Source: Thauera sp. 28
GTDB lineage: Bacteria; Pseudomonadota; Gammaproteobacteria; Burkholderiales; Rhodocyclaceae
Length of the DNA stretch: 64,000 nucleotides
Assembly (NCBI RefSeq): GCF_000310145.2
Contig: NZ_AMXA01000001.1
Span: 62,001 to 126,000, forward strand
Reading direction: 5' to 3'
The notes below the pieces were generated by a model. That model was given only the letters and a program-made list of their open reading frames with translations. It did not search any database and was not told the origin of the DNA. Below, piece after piece: positions 40,292 to 50,112 of this stretch. How positions within the stretch are numbered: position 1 is the first letter of the stretch; each line of letters begins with the position of its first letter. Position numbers and translations under genes: made by a program.

Positions 40292-42025
40292 ATGGGCAAG
40301 CGGATCGTCCTTCACTCTTGCGCACGCGAGCGCGGCTGCGGGGTTGACAGCCGGCTGGCGCTCAATCTCCTCGATACGGTGGGCGCGCCGATGCTGGCCT
40401 ACCGGGATGGACCGGTGCTGTACGCCAACGAGGCCTGCCAGCAACTGCTGCAGCGCGACCAGGCGAGCTTGCTCGGGATGCCCTTCGATGCGCTCGTGAT
40501 CGACGGCGATCGGCAACGCTGGCAGGCGCTCGCCGCGGCCGTCCTTGCTGGCGAGGCCGCACCGGAAAAGCTCGAGCTGTGCTTGCTGTCCGGTGGTGGA
40601 GAGCAACGCACGGTCGAGATCGCGCCGAGCCGAATCGACATCGACGACGATCCGCTGCTCGTCTGTTTCATTTACGACCTCTCGGAGTACAAACGGAGAG
40701 AGGCGCGTGAGCGGTCCCTGTTCCGTCTCTTCGCGCAGATCATCGATGGCGACCCCGTGCCCACCTTCGTGCTCAATGCCCAGCATCAGGTAACGCACTG
40801 GAACAAGGCCTGCGCGGCCATCACGGGCACCGCAGCGGCCGAGATCGTGGGTACGACGCGGCAGTGGTATCCCTTTTATCGTACCGAGCGTCCGACCCTG
40901 GCCGACCTGGTGCTGAGCGGCGATCTCGAGCGTGGTTTCGAAGAGTTGTACCGCGGCAAGCTGCGCCGCTCGGAACTCATCGACGGCGCCTACGAGGCGG
41001 AAGCCTTCTTCCCGCATTTTGGCGACTCGGGGCGCTGGCTTTACTTCACGGCGGCGCCGCTGCGCAACGCCCGGGGCCAGGTGGTGGGAGCGATCGAGAC
41101 CTTGCAGGACATGACGGCACGGCGCACGGCAGAGGAGGCGCTGCGTCAGCAGCAGGCCGGCCTGGAGCGCCTGGTGGCGGAGCGTACCGCACAGCTCGAG
41201 TCGGCCAGCGCGCAGCTCGTGCAGTCCGAGAAGATGGCCTCGATCGGGCAGTTGGCGGCAGGTGTCGCGCATGAGATCAACAACCCCATCGGCTACGTCC
41301 ATTCCAACATCGGCGCACTGGAAGGCTACATGGGCGACTTGTTCGAGATGCTCGACGCCTACGAGCAGGCGATGTCTTCCTGCCTGGCCGAGGACAAGCG
41401 CGAAGCCTTGCAGGCACTGGGGGCGAAGCTCGACGTCGAGTTCCTGAGGGAGGATATCCCCAAGCTGGTGGAGGAGTCCAAGGAGGGCATCACCCGCGTA
41501 CGCAAGATCGTCCAGGACCTGAAGGACTTCTCGCATGTCGACGTGAAGCAGGAGTGGCAGTGGGCGAACATCGAGGCAGGCCTGGAGTCGACCCTCAATA
41601 TCGTGAGCAACGAGATCAAGTACAAGGCTGACGTTGTCTGCGAGTTCGCCGGGCTGCCCGAGATCGAGTGTCTGCCGTCGCAGCTCAACCAGGTGTTCAT
41701 GAACCTGCTGGTGAACGCAGCACATGCAATCGGCGAGGCACGCGGCCGCATCCGTGTGGCCACCCGGGTGCTGGATGCAGGGCAGGTGTGCGTCGAGGTT
41801 GCCGACAACGGTTGCGGCATTGCGCCCGAGCTGCAGACGAAGATCTTCGATCCTTTCTTTACCACCAAGCCCGTGGGCAAGGGGACTGGGCTCGGGCTGT
41901 CCTTGTCCTATGGCATCGTCAAGAATCACAACGGTCGCATCGAGCTCGAGAGCACCCCGGGGGCGGGGACGCTGTTCCGCGTCGTCCTGCCCGTGCATCA
42001 TGTCGAGACGCGGAGCGAAGCATGA
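40292..42025 (+). CDS. Soluble PAS-PAS sensor histidine kinase
   Basis: The 577-residue kinase has no membrane segment. PAS1 spans about 22-130 and PAS2 about 145-280. A coiled linker leads to HisKA with His near 327 (ASIGQLAAGVAHEINNPIG). The HATPase_c domain has N box NLLVNAAHAIG, DNGCGIAP and GKGTGLGLS. Early Cys (HSCARERGCG) could matter for redox or metal sensing. The ATG at 40292 has AAGGAG upstream; a longer GTG frame overlaps the HDOD gene and is discarded. The stop overlaps the next start (ATGA). Likely phosphorylation targets are the three receivers of this operon. Confidence 0.87.
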   Translation: MGKRIVLHSCARERGCGVDSRLALNLLDTVGAPMLAYRDGPVLYANEACQQLLQRDQASLLGMPFDALVIDGDRQRWQALAAAVLAGEAAPEKLELCLLSGGGEQRTVEIAPSRIDIDDDPLLVCFIYDLSEYKRREARERSLFRLFAQIIDGDPVPTFVLNAQHQVTHWNKACAAITGTAAAEIVGTTRQWYPFYRTERPTLADLVLSGDLERGFEELYRGKLRRSELIDGAYEAEAFFPHFGDSGRWLYFTAAPLRNARGQVVGAIETLQDMTARRTAEEALRQQQAGLERLVAERTAQLESASAQLVQSEKMASIGQLAAGVAHEINNPIGYVHSNIGALEGYMGDLFEMLDAYEQAMSSCLAEDKREALQALGAKLDVEFLREDIPKLVEESKEGITRVRKIVQDLKDFSHVDVKQEWQWANIEAGLESTLNIVSNEIKYKADVVCEFAGLPEIECLPSQLNQVFMNLLVNAAHAIGEARGRIRVATRVLDAGQVCVEVADNGCGIAPELQTKIFDPFFTTKPVGKGTGLGLSLSYGIVKNHNGRIELESTPGAGTLFRVVLPVHHVETRSEA

Positions 42026-43344
42026 GCGACGCCACCCAGGCCGCATCGCTTGGCGCGGACGAGGTGCCGGCCTGGCGGGTGCTCTGTGTCGATGACGAAG
42101 CCAACATCCTGTCGGCGCTGCGCCGCCTGTTCAGGCCTTGCGGCTACGCGGTGACGGTGGCGGCCAGCGGCGAGGAAGGGCTGGCCATACTCGATCAGAC
42201 GCCGTTCGATCTCGTCATCTCGGACATGCGCATGCCCGGGATGTCCGGCGCCCAGTTCCTTGAAGAAGTGAGCACGCGCTGGCCGGACACCATGCGGCTA
42301 CTGCTCACCGGTTACGCCGACATCGACTCGACCATCGATGCCGTCAACAAGGGGCGCATCTTTCATTACGTCAGCAAGCCCTGGGATGACAAGGCACTCC
42401 TGCTCATCGTCCGCCATGCGCTCGAACGCAAGCAGCTCGAGCGCGACAAGGCGAGGCTCGAGGCGCTGACTGCGCGGCAGAACGAAGAGCTCAAGGACGT
42501 CAATGCCAGCCTGGAACTGAAGGTGATGGAGCGTACGGTCGAGCTGCGCAAGGCCAATGAGCACATCAAAGCGAGCTTCATCACCTCGATCAAGGTGTTT
42601 GCCAACCTCATCGAGTTGCGTGAGGGCGCGATTGCAGGCCATTCGCGCCGGGTGGCGGAGCTGGCACGCAAGCTGGCCAAGCGCGCAGGCATGGATGCCG
42701 CTGCGGTGCAGGACGTGTTTCTCGCCGGGCTGCTGCACGATATCGGCAAGATTGGCCTGCCCGATACTTTGTTGTCGCGTGCAGTCGCAGAGATGTCGGG
42801 GCCGGAGTTGCTGCGCTACCGCAAGCACCCGCAGGCCGGCGAGCACGCCCTGATGGCGCTTTCCGAACTCGCGCAGGCGGCACGCCTGGTGCGAAGCCAC
42901 CACGAGCGCTTTGATGGTAAAGGCTATCCCGATGGCCTGGCGGGCGAGCAGATTCCGCTCGGTGCGCGTATCGTGGCGGTTGCGAACGACTATGACGGGC
43001 TGCAGATCGGCACCCTTGCAGCGCGCAAGCGCACCGCCAGGGAGGCGCTGGAGTTGCTCGAAGCCGGCCGTGGCCGGAGTTACGATCCGGGTGTCCTCGA
43101 TCTGTTCCTGGAGGTCGTCGCCGAGTCGGAGCGAGACGATCTGAAGGAGGTCGGGCTGAGCGTCGCGCGCCTGATGCCCGGGATGATACTGTCACGCGAC
43201 CTGGTCACTCGACAGGGCTACCTGCTCCTGGCGACCGACTTTGTCCTGACCGCAGGGATCATCCGCCAGATCCAGGAGTATGCGAGCCAGGAGGGCCTGG
43301 AGGGGCTGGTGATTCACGTGCGCGACGAGGGGAGGATGGTATGA
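42022..43344 (+). CDS. Receiver-HD-GYP response regulator (c-di-GMP phosphodiesterase)
   Basis: The 440-residue protein has a receiver domain (Asp near 68 in LVISDMRMPGMSG; Lys in HYVSKPWDD), a coiled coil, then an HD-GYP domain. That domain has HD at about 239-240 (LLHDIGKIGLPD) and the full HHERFDGKGYPDGLAG motif, so it should hydrolyse c-di-GMP. A C-terminal segment VARLMPGMILSRDLVTRQGYLLLATDFVLT resembles the small protein at 39110. Its start overlaps the kinase stop and its stop overlaps the last receiver gene. Confidence 0.9.
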   Translation: MSDATQAASLGADEVPAWRVLCVDDEANILSALRRLFRPCGYAVTVAASGEEGLAILDQTPFDLVISDMRMPGMSGAQFLEEVSTRWPDTMRLLLTGYADIDSTIDAVNKGRIFHYVSKPWDDKALLLIVRHALERKQLERDKARLEALTARQNEELKDVNASLELKVMERTVELRKANEHIKASFITSIKVFANLIELREGAIAGHSRRVAELARKLAKRAGMDAAAVQDVFLAGLLHDIGKIGLPDTLLSRAVAEMSGPELLRYRKHPQAGEHALMALSELAQAARLVRSHHERFDGKGYPDGLAGEQIPLGARIVAVANDYDGLQIGTLAARKRTAREALELLEAGRGRSYDPGVLDLFLEVVAESERDDLKEVGLSVARLMPGMILSRDLVTRQGYLLLATDFVLTAGIIRQIQEYASQEGLEGLVIHVRDEGRMV

Positions 43345-43877
43345 AGCGCATCATGCTCATCGACGACGAGCCCAACGTGTTGTTTGCGCTGCAGCGCGTG
43401 CTCGAGCGCGCTTTCAGCGGGCAGGATGTCAGTGTCGAGTCGCACGCCTCTCCATTGGCCGCGCTCGGCCGTTGCCAGTACATCCGCTACGAGGTGGTCA
43501 TTTCGGACTATCGGATGCCGGGTATGGATGGTGTGACGCTGCTCAAGGCCATACGCGCACTGCAGCCCGACAGCATCCGCCTGATGCTGTCGGCAACCAC
43601 GGATTTCGATGCGGCGATGGCTGCGGTCAATCAGGCCGAGGTCCATCGCTACCTCGTCAAGCCGTGGAGCCGTGACGAACTGGTCGACACCGTACGTGAA
43701 GCGCTGGAGCGCTATGACCGTCTGCTCGAGGATCGACTGCTTGCCGACGAGAAGCGCGCCGAGCGCGGCAGCATCACGTCCGAGGACAAGGAGCGCAGGA
43801 GGCTGGAGGCGGAGAGCCCCGGCATCACCAAGGTGAAGTGGGGCCCGGGAGGCGAGTTGCTGCTGGACGATGACTGA
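43341..43877 (+). CDS. Response regulator, receiver domain with short tail
   Basis: The 178-residue protein has a receiver domain with IDDEP, phospho-acceptor Asp near 56 (VVISDYRMPGMDG), SATTDF and Lys in YLVKPWSRDE. It is followed by a charged 50-residue tail ending GELLLDDD. No output domain is present, so it may act as a phosphate sink or by protein contact. It is the last gene of the signalling operon, convergent with moaC. Confidence 0.85.
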   Translation: MKRIMLIDDEPNVLFALQRVLERAFSGQDVSVESHASPLAALGRCQYIRYEVVISDYRMPGMDGVTLLKAIRALQPDSIRLMLSATTDFDAAMAAVNQAEVHRYLVKPWSRDELVDTVREALERYDRLLEDRLLADEKRAERGSITSEDKERRRLEAESPGITKVKWGPGGELLLDDD

Positions 43878-43895
43878 GCCGTCCGGGCCCCGCGC

Positions 43896-44393
43896 TCACG
43901 CCTTCCAGTGCCCCGACTTGCCCCCCAGCTTTTCCATGAGCTGGATGCCTTCCATGCGCATGCCGCGGTCCACCGCCTTGCACATGTCGTAGATCGTCAG
44001 CAGGCCCACATTCACCGCGGTCAGTGCCTCCATCTCGACCCCGGTGCGGCCTACCGTCTCTGCCGTGACCGTGCAGCGGATGGCGGCGTCGTGCTCGATG
44101 AGCTCGAAATCGACTGCGACGCGGGTGAGCGGGATCGGGTGGCAGAGCGGGATCAGTTCGCTGGTGCGCTTCGAGGCCTGGATAGCAGCGATGCGCGCAA
44201 TGCCGATGACGTCTCCTTTCTTCGCGCTGCCCGCCTTCACCATCGCGAAAGTTTCGGGCTGCATGTGGATGCAGCCCGTGGCGACGGCGACACGACGGGT
44301 TTCCGCCTTGGCGCCGACGTCGACCATGTGAGCCTGGCCGTCGGCATCGAAGTGGGTGAGCGGGGTCGGGCTGGCGGAGGACGTCGTGGTCAT
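43896..44393 (-). CDS. moaC: Cyclic pyranopterin monophosphate synthase MoaC
   Basis: The 165-residue enzyme of molybdopterin synthesis converts the GTP-derived cyclo-dihydropterin to cyclic pyranopterin phosphate with MoaA. Family motifs are clear: [18 protein letters not shown] near the N terminus, [55 protein letters not shown] and a C-terminal GGKSGHWK. Length is typical. The ATG at 44393 lacks a strong ribosome site, but the family begins here. The product feeds the formate dehydrogenase and aldehyde oxidoreductase of this window. Confidence 0.93.
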   Translation of the reverse strand: MTTTSSASPTPLTHFDADGQAHMVDVGAKAETRRVAVATGCIHMQPETFAMVKAGSAKKGDVIGIARIAAIQASKRTSELIPLCHPIPLTRVAVDFELIEHDAAIRCTVTAETVGRTGVEMEALTAVNVGLLTIYDMCKAVDRGMRMEGIQLMEKLGGKSGHWKA

Positions 44394-44546
44394 GGCAGTC
44401 GGAGAGCAGTGGGTAAGGGTGTAGAGCGGATCTAGAGCGCCCGCCGGTGCGCGCTCGAGTGCGCACGGTGACGGGGCTGCGCGGGCACGGATGACGAGTG
44501 GCAACAGATCGATGCACTCGGACGGGAACGCGCGCAAGGTCGCGCG

Positions 44547-44553
44547 TATCATA
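44547..44553. promoter_or_regulatory. Overlapping divergent -10 boxes between moaC and the M48 protease gene
   Basis: TATCAT (plus, 44547-44552) and TATGAT (minus, 44553-44548) overlap. The plus box would start RNA within about two bases of the protease ATG at 44561, suggesting a leaderless message or a start at 44564. No good -35 is seen for either. Confidence 0.3.
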
Positions 44554-44560
44554 GCACCCG

Positions 44561-46000
44561 ATGATGCGCCGACCCCTTGCCCTCCTGCTCAGCCTGGTGC
44601 TGGCCCTGCCCGCGCCGCTTCCCGTGCTCGCCTTCGATCTGCCCGACCTGGGCGATGTGGCGGCTTCCGAACTCTCGCCTGCCGCTGAAAGGCGGATCGG
44701 CGAGCAGATCATTCGTGAGATCCGCTGGCGTGACGCCGCCTACCTGGACGACCCCGAGGTCGAGGAGTACGTCAACCGGCTCGGCCATCGCCTGGCTGCG
44801 GTTGGCAACAACGCGTCGCTCGATTTCGACTTCTTTGTCGTGCGCGACCCCTCGCTGAACGCCTTTGCGCTTCCTGGCGGCTATATCGGTGTGCATACGG
44901 GATTGCTGCTTGCAGCCGAAACCGAGTCGGAGTTCGCCTCGGTGCTCGGGCACGAGATCGCGCACGTCACCCAGCGCCATATTGCCCAGATCGTCGGCAA
45001 GCAGAGCCAGTCGGCGATGCTGATGATGGCGTCGCTGCTGGTCGCAGTGCTGGCTGCGCGCAGCAATTCCGATGTCAGCCAGGCGGCGATTGCGGCCGGG
45101 CAGGCGGGGGCGATCCAGTCGCAGCTCGGCTACACGCGTGCCTTCGAGCGCGAGGCCGATCGCGTCGGTCTCGATACCCTGGATCGTGCCGGGCTGGACG
45201 TGCGCGGCATGCCGAGCTTCTTCGAGCGCTTGCAGCGTTCGACACGGATGTACGAGAACAACGCGCCGGCCTACCTGCGCACCCACCCGCTCACCACCGA
45301 GCGGATTGCCGACATGGAAAACCGGGTGGCCTCGATGCCATTCCGCCAGGTGCTCGATTCGGACGACTTCCGCTATGCGCGCGCCAAGCTGCGCGCCAGT
45401 GTGGGCCAGCCGGCCGATGCGGTGCGCGATCTGGAGGATCGTGTTGCCCGCGATGGGCGCGACGATGCAGCGCTTTACGGTCTTGCGCGTGCCTTGCTAC
45501 GGGCAGGGCGCACGGCAGACGCTGCGGACAGGCTTGGCAGCTTGCGCGCGCGTGCAGCGCCGTCGCCCTGGATCGAGACCCTTGCGGCCGAGATCAGCCT
45601 TGCACGGCGAGATCCGAGCAGCGCGATCCGCACGCTCGAGACCGCTCAGCAGCGTTTTCCGGCGAGTCGCAGCCTGGCCTACGCGCTGGCCGACGCACAG
45701 ATCCGTGGCGGCCAGGCTGCGCAGGCCGTTGCAGGCGTGCGCCGGATGATCGATACCCGAAGTGCCGATCCGCGCCTGTGGCAGCTGCTCTCGCGTGCGC
45801 AAGCCGAGCTTGGCCAGCGCACCGAGCAGCACAGGGCGCAGGCCGAGGTCTATGTGTTGCGCGGCAGCCTGCCTGCGGCCATCGAGCAGCTCGAGATTGC
45901 GCGCCGTGCGGGCGATGGCGATTTCTACACGCTGTCGGCAGTGGATGCGCGCCTGCGCGAGCTGCAGCAGCGTCTGCTGGAGGAGCGGCGCGAGCGCTGA
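44561..46000 (+). CDS. bepA: Periplasmic M48 metalloprotease/chaperone, BepA-like, with TPR domain
   Basis: The 479-residue exported protein has a signal peptide (1-24, ending VLA). The M48 protease domain has zinc motif HEIAH (about 131-135) and the third ligand in [11 protein letters not shown] (about 196), and continues into a C-terminal TPR region (from about 280; [51 protein letters not shown]). This is the BepA/YfgC arrangement, which assists LptD and BAM assembly and degrades misfolded outer-membrane proteins. Two consecutive ATGs mark the start. Confidence 0.88.
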   Translation: MMRRPLALLLSLVLALPAPLPVLAFDLPDLGDVAASELSPAAERRIGEQIIREIRWRDAAYLDDPEVEEYVNRLGHRLAAVGNNASLDFDFFVVRDPSLNAFALPGGYIGVHTGLLLAAETESEFASVLGHEIAHVTQRHIAQIVGKQSQSAMLMMASLLVAVLAARSNSDVSQAAIAAGQAGAIQSQLGYTRAFEREADRVGLDTLDRAGLDVRGMPSFFERLQRSTRMYENNAPAYLRTHPLTTERIADMENRVASMPFRQVLDSDDFRYARAKLRASVGQPADAVRDLEDRVARDGRDDAALYGLARALLRAGRTADAADRLGSLRARAAPSPWIETLAAEISLARRDPSSAIRTLETAQQRFPASRSLAYALADAQIRGGQAAQAVAGVRRMIDTRSADPRLWQLLSRAQAELGQRTEQHRAQAEVYVLRGSLPAAIEQLEIARRAGDGDFYTLSAVDARLRELQQRLLEERRER

Positions 46001-46026
46001 TACCAAGGTGTGCGGCGGTGTCCGCC

Positions 46027-46055
46027 TTCCTGCGCCTGCCTCGATCCATTAGAAT
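46027..46055 (+). promoter_or_regulatory. Possible promoter of tusA
   Basis: TTCCTG (46027-46032) and TAGAAT (46050-46055) are 17 bases apart, about 40 bases before the tusA start, in a locally AT-rich gap. Confidence 0.35.
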
Positions 46056-46093
46056 ATTGGATTCAAGCAATTAGCCATGACAGAGGACGAGGG

Positions 46094-46324
46094 ATGGATT
46101 TCGACAAGGAAGTGGATGCCCGTGGACTGAACTGCCCGTTGCCGATCCTGCGCGCCAAGAAGATGTTGGCCGAGATGCAGTCCGGGCAGGTGGTGCGCGT
46201 GCTTGCCACCGATCCGGGCGCGGTGAAGGACTTCCAGGCTTTTGCACGGCAGACGGGCAATGAGCTGGTTGGCCAGGGCGAGACGGCGGACAAGGCCTTC
46301 GAGTTCTTCCTCAAGCGCAAGTAA
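46094..46324 (+). CDS. tusA: TusA-family sulphur carrier protein
   Basis: The 76-residue protein has the family signature EVDARGLNCPLPILRAKKML, with the CPxP motif and active Cys near 14, and the typical strand GQVVRVLATDPGAVKDF. TusA relays persulphide sulphur for tRNA thiolation, and relatives serve molybdenum cofactor or sulphur oxidation. The ATG has GAGGACGAGGG just upstream; the longer frame is rejected. It stands alone before a strong terminator. Confidence 0.9.
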   Translation: MDFDKEVDARGLNCPLPILRAKKMLAEMQSGQVVRVLATDPGAVKDFQAFARQTGNELVGQGETADKAFEFFLKRK

Positions 46325-46350
46325 GTCTTCTCAGTACGGCGCTGGAAACG

Positions 46351-46384
46351 GAAGGGGCTGCCCGTGTTGCCGGGCAGCCCCTTC
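46351..46384. terminator. Terminator between tusA and valS
   Basis: Perfect 14-base arms GAAGGGGCTGCCCG and CGGGCAGCCCCTTC around a six-base loop lie between two convergent genes, so the hairpin can end both. Confidence 0.8.
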
Positions 46385-46421
46385 TTGCTGTTCAGGCCGG
46401 ACGTGCCCGGCCCTGTTCAGT

Positions 46422-49406
46422 TCAGCCGCCGAGCTTGGCGAGCTGCGGCTTGAGCTTGTCCACCGTGACCTTGAAGCCAGCGAGGCGGTCGCGTTCCTGC
46501 TGCACCACCGCGGCCGGGGCGCGATCGACGAAGCTGGCGTTGCCGAGCTTGCCTTCGGCCTTCGCGATCTCGCCCTCGAGGCGGGCGATCTCCTTGCCCA
46601 GGCGTTCGCGCTCGGCAGCGATGTCGATCTCCACCTTGAGCATCAAGCGGGTCGCGCCGGCCACTGCGACCGGGGCGAGTTCGTCGGCGCCGATCTCGTC
46701 GACGATCTGTACGTCCGAGAGCTTTGCCAGGCCGGCGAGATAGGGGGCATACACGGCCAGCGCCGCCTTGTCGCCGGCGGCGACCAGCGGCAGGCGCTGG
46801 GCGGGCGAGATGTTCATCTCACCGCGCAGGTTGCGGCATGCATAGACCATCGCCTTCAACTCGGCGACCTTGGCCTCGCAGGCCTCGTCGATCCGACTCA
46901 TGTCGGCCTGCGGGTAGCGTACGCGCATGATGCTGTCGCCATCCTTGCGCCCGGCGAGCGGGGCGACCGTCTGCCACAGCTCCTCGGTGATGAAGGGAAT
47001 CAGCGGGTGGGCCAGGCGCAGCACCGTCTCGAGCACGCGCAGCAAGGTACGCCGGGTGGCGCGCTGCTGGGCCGGGGTGCCGGTCTGGATCTGCACCTTG
47101 GCGAGTTCCAGGTACCAGTCGCAGTACTCGTCCCACACGAACTCATAGACCGCACGCGCGACGAGGTCGAAGCGGTAGGCCTCGAACTGGGTTGCGACTT
47201 CGGCCTCGGTGCGCTGCAGGCGCGACACGACCCAGCGGTCGGCGAAGGAGAAGTCGAGCACCTCGGTGGAGCAGGCGACGTTGTCGCCGATGCCGCAGTC
47301 CTGGCCCTCGCAGTTCATCAGCACGAAGCGGGTGGCGTTCCACAGCTTGTTGCAGAAGTTGCGGTAGCCCTCGCAGCGCGCGAGGTCGAACTTGATGTCG
47401 CGGCCCGGGCTGGCCAGGCTGGCGAAGGTGAAGCGCAGCGCGTCGGTGCCGAAGGCGGGGATGCCCTCGGGGAATTCCTTGCGTGTCTTCTTCTCGATGC
47501 TCTGCGCCTGCTTGGGGTTCATCAGGCCGTAGGTGCGCTTGCCGACCAGTTCGTCGAGGGCAATGCCGTCGATGAGGTCGATCGGGTCGAGCACGTTGCC
47601 CTTGGACTTGCTCATCTTCTGGCCTTCCGCGTCGCGGATGAGGCCGTGCACGTAGACGTGCCTGAACGGGATCTTGCCGGTGATGTGCTTGGTCATCATG
47701 ACCATGCGCGCCACCCAGAAGAAGATGATGTCGAAGCCGGTGACGAGCACGGTCGAGGGCAGGTAGAGGTCGAGCGCGTCGTTGCTCTTGCCCGGCCACT
47801 CCGTGGTCCAGTCCAGCGTCGAGAACGGCCACAGTGCGGACGAGTACCAGGTGTCGAGCACGTCGTCTTCCTGGCGCAGGTGGCCGGCGTCGTGGCGGGC
47901 ATGCAGCACGGCCAGGCGTTCGGCGATGGCCGGGTAGTCGGCGGCAGTCTGGCCCTGGCTCTGGCGCGCCTGAACCTCGGCGGTGAGCGCGTCGATCTCG
48001 GCCTGCAGGTCGGCCTTCCAGGCGTGGATGGCCTCTTCTTCGCAGCTGGCGACGTAGATCTTGCCTTCCTCGTCGTACCACGCCGGGATGCGGTGACCCC
48101 ACCACAGCTGGCGCGAGATGCACCAGTCCTGGATGTTGTTGAGCCACTGGTTGTAGGTGTTGACCCAGTTCTCGGGGTAGAACTTGATCTCGCCGGAGGC
48201 GACGACGTCGAGCGCCTTCTGTGTGATCGACTTGCCATCCGCGCCCGGCTTGGACATGGCCACGAACCACTGGTCGGTGAGCATGGGTTCGATGACGACG
48301 CTGGTGCGGTCGCCGCGCGGCACCTGCATCTTGTGCGCCTTGACCTCGATCAGCAGGCCGAGCTGTTCCAGCTCTGTGACCACCGCATCGCGCGCCGGCA
48401 CGCGATCCAGGCCGGCGACCGTGGCCGGCATGGCCACGCCGTCCAGAGTGATGCCGTCGCTGGTGTAGCGTTCGGCGACTGCGGGCACGCTGCCGTCGAG
48501 CTTGAGCACGACGATCATGTCGAGCTTGTGGCGCTGGCCGACCGCGTAGTCGTTGAAGTCGTGCGCCGGGGTGACCTTGACGCAGCCGGTGCCGAACTCG
48601 CGGTCGACGTAGTCGTCGGCGATGATCGGGATCTGGCGGCCGGTGAGCGGCAGCGCGACCGTCTTGCCGATGAGGTGGGCATAGCGCTCATCCTCGGGAT
48701 GCACCATCACCGCGACGTCGCCGAGCAGGGTTTCGGGGCGGGTGGTGGCGACGGTCAGGCCGCGCAATTCACCGATCGGGCCATCGGTGAAGGGGTAGAG
48801 GATGTGATAGAGCTTGCCGTCCTCTTCCTCGGACACCACTTCGAGGTCGGACACCGCAGTGCCGAGCTTGGGGTCCCAGTTCACCAGGCGCTTGCCGCGG
48901 TAGATCAGGCCCTCGTTGTAGAGGCGCACGAAGGTCTCGGTGACCGTCTTCGACAGGCCTTCGTCCATCGTGAAGCGTTCGCGCTTCCAGTCCGGGCTGG
49001 TGCCGAGGCGGCGCATCTGGCGCGTGATGGTGCCGCCGGAGTACTCCTTCCACTCCCACACCTTTTCCAGGAATTTCTCGCGGCCAAGGTCGTGGCGCGA
49101 CACGCCCTGGGCGTCGAGCTGGCGTTCGACGACGATCTGGGTGGCGATGCCGGCATGGTCGGTGCCCGGCTGCCACAGCGTGTTGTCGCCGCGCATGCGG
49201 TGGTAGCGCGTCAGCGCGTCCATGATGGTCTGGTTGAAGCCGTGCCCCATGTGCAGCGTGCCGGTGACGTTGGGCGGCGGCAGCAGGATGCAGAAGGCGT
49301 TGGGGTTCGACTTGTCGAGTCCGGCGTCGAAATAGCCGCGGGATTCCCATTCCGGGTACCAGCGACGTTCGATGTCGGCGGGCTCGAAGCTCTTGGCCAG
49401 TTCCAT
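46422..49406 (-). CDS. valS: Valyl-tRNA synthetase
   Basis: The 994-residue class I synthetase charges tRNA-Val. It begins [20 protein letters not shown]. The HIGH-type motif is HMGH (about 52-55) in [18 protein letters not shown], and the KMSKS motif is QKMSKSKGN near 599. The editing domain ([15 protein letters not shown]) and the C-terminal anticodon-binding and coiled-coil parts ([23 protein letters not shown]) are intact. Length is normal. A TATAAT box precedes it. Confidence 0.97.
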   Translation of the reverse strand: MELAKSFEPADIERRWYPEWESRGYFDAGLDKSNPNAFCILLPPPNVTGTLHMGHGFNQTIMDALTRYHRMRGDNTLWQPGTDHAGIATQIVVERQLDAQGVSRHDLGREKFLEKVWEWKEYSGGTITRQMRRLGTSPDWKRERFTMDEGLSKTVTETFVRLYNEGLIYRGKRLVNWDPKLGTAVSDLEVVSEEEDGKLYHILYPFTDGPIGELRGLTVATTRPETLLGDVAVMVHPEDERYAHLIGKTVALPLTGRQIPIIADDYVDREFGTGCVKVTPAHDFNDYAVGQRHKLDMIVVLKLDGSVPAVAERYTSDGITLDGVAMPATVAGLDRVPARDAVVTELEQLGLLIEVKAHKMQVPRGDRTSVVIEPMLTDQWFVAMSKPGADGKSITQKALDVVASGEIKFYPENWVNTYNQWLNNIQDWCISRQLWWGHRIPAWYDEEGKIYVASCEEEAIHAWKADLQAEIDALTAEVQARQSQGQTAADYPAIAERLAVLHARHDAGHLRQEDDVLDTWYSSALWPFSTLDWTTEWPGKSNDALDLYLPSTVLVTGFDIIFFWVARMVMMTKHITGKIPFRHVYVHGLIRDAEGQKMSKSKGNVLDPIDLIDGIALDELVGKRTYGLMNPKQAQSIEKKTRKEFPEGIPAFGTDALRFTFASLASPGRDIKFDLARCEGYRNFCNKLWNATRFVLMNCEGQDCGIGDNVACSTEVLDFSFADRWVVSRLQRTEAEVATQFEAYRFDLVARAVYEFVWDEYCDWYLELAKVQIQTGTPAQQRATRRTLLRVLETVLRLAHPLIPFITEELWQTVAPLAGRKDGDSIMRVRYPQADMSRIDEACEAKVAELKAMVYACRNLRGEMNISPAQRLPLVAAGDKAALAVYAPYLAGLAKLSDVQIVDEIGADELAPVAVAGATRLMLKVEIDIAAERERLGKEIARLEGEIAKAEGKLGNASFVDRAPAAVVQQERDRLAGFKVTVDKLKPQLAKLGG

Positions 49407-49437
49407 GGTGTTCTACGCGCTTGAAGGCAAAGCGCGG

Positions 49438-49443
49438 ATTATA
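49438..49443 (-). promoter_or_regulatory. -10 box of the valS promoter
   Basis: The minus strand has TATAAT in CGCTATAATCCGCG, 31 bases before the valS ATG. The -35 position reads CCGGGA, which is poor. Confidence 0.5.
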
Positions 49444-49527
49444 GCGGATGCGCGGCTGCCTCCCGGCCTGTTGGCGTGACGCGGCCGGGGCGCGTGCCTG
49501 CGCCGCTATCGTTGCGTCGGCAGCGCC

Positions 49528-50112
49528 TCAGGTGCCTGAGGGCGGTTTGACGGCCTGGGGCGCGCCGGCGTCGTCGAGCAGGCGGCCGACGCGGGCGGAG
49601 AGCTCGGGCAGAAGCGTGGCACGCAGGTGCGCCTGCATCTCGGCCTGCAGGCGGCTGGCCAGGCCATCGAGCTCGCGGGAGAGGATCTGAGGCATCTCGG
49701 TGGAAACCCAGAGGCCGATCTCGCGCGCGATCTCGGTGTCGAGTTCGACCAGCTTTTCCGCCAGCCGGGATGACAGCGCCGCCTGCAGCGCTGCACTGTG
49801 GTCGGCGCCGCCACTGGGGGGCGCCTGCACCGAGGAAGCGTGGGGCTTCGGAGGGGGTGTCGGCGGGCGCTCGAAGCCGGTTGCATGGGGTGCCGACGTC
49901 GCGGGCCAGTCTGGCGGCAGCGCAAAATCCTCGACGACCTCGGTGAGGATGGGCAGGTCGTCCTCGTCCAGCTCAGGGGTTGGATACCAGTCCATGCCGC
50001 CGGCGTCGTCCTTTGCCTGGTGGCGCTTGAGCAGGGCGTCGGCCTGGTTGAGCAGATCGTCGGCACGCTCGAGCTCGTCTTCAGGGGAAAGTCCCTGCCA
50101 ATCCTGGTTCAC
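49528..50112 (-). CDS. Unknown protein translationally coupled to holC
   Basis: The 194-residue protein starts with GTG at 50112, overlapping the holC stop (GTGA). The N-terminal part is acidic (LSPEDELERADDLLNQADALLKRHQAKDD; PELDEDDLPILTEVVEDF). A Pro-rich linker follows (FERPPTPPPKPHASS), then an amphipathic helical half (LQAALSSRLAEKLVELDTEIA, and onward to VGRLLDDAG). There is no signal peptide or membrane span. I recognise no named family. Coupling to holC suggests co-expression with the polymerase III chi subunit but proves no function. Confidence 0.75.
   Translation of the reverse strand: MNQDWQGLSPEDELERADDLLNQADALLKRHQAKDDAGGMDWYPTPELDEDDLPILTEVVEDFALPPDWPATSAPHATGFERPPTPPPKPHASSVQAPPSGGADHSAALQAALSSRLAEKLVELDTEIAREIGLWVSTEMPQILSRELDGLASRLQAEMQAHLRATLLPELSARVGRLLDDAGAPQAVKPPSGT

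Noticed and set aside
44394..44546. Possible molybdenum cofactor riboswitch in the moaC leader
   Set aside because: The leader has GC-rich inverted repeats, but I could not match the conserved core of the Moco RNA motif by eye.
46242..49424. A 1060-codon plus-strand frame opposite valS
   Set aside because: valS is unmistakable on the minus strand. The antisense frame is a codon-bias artefact of very high third-position GC.
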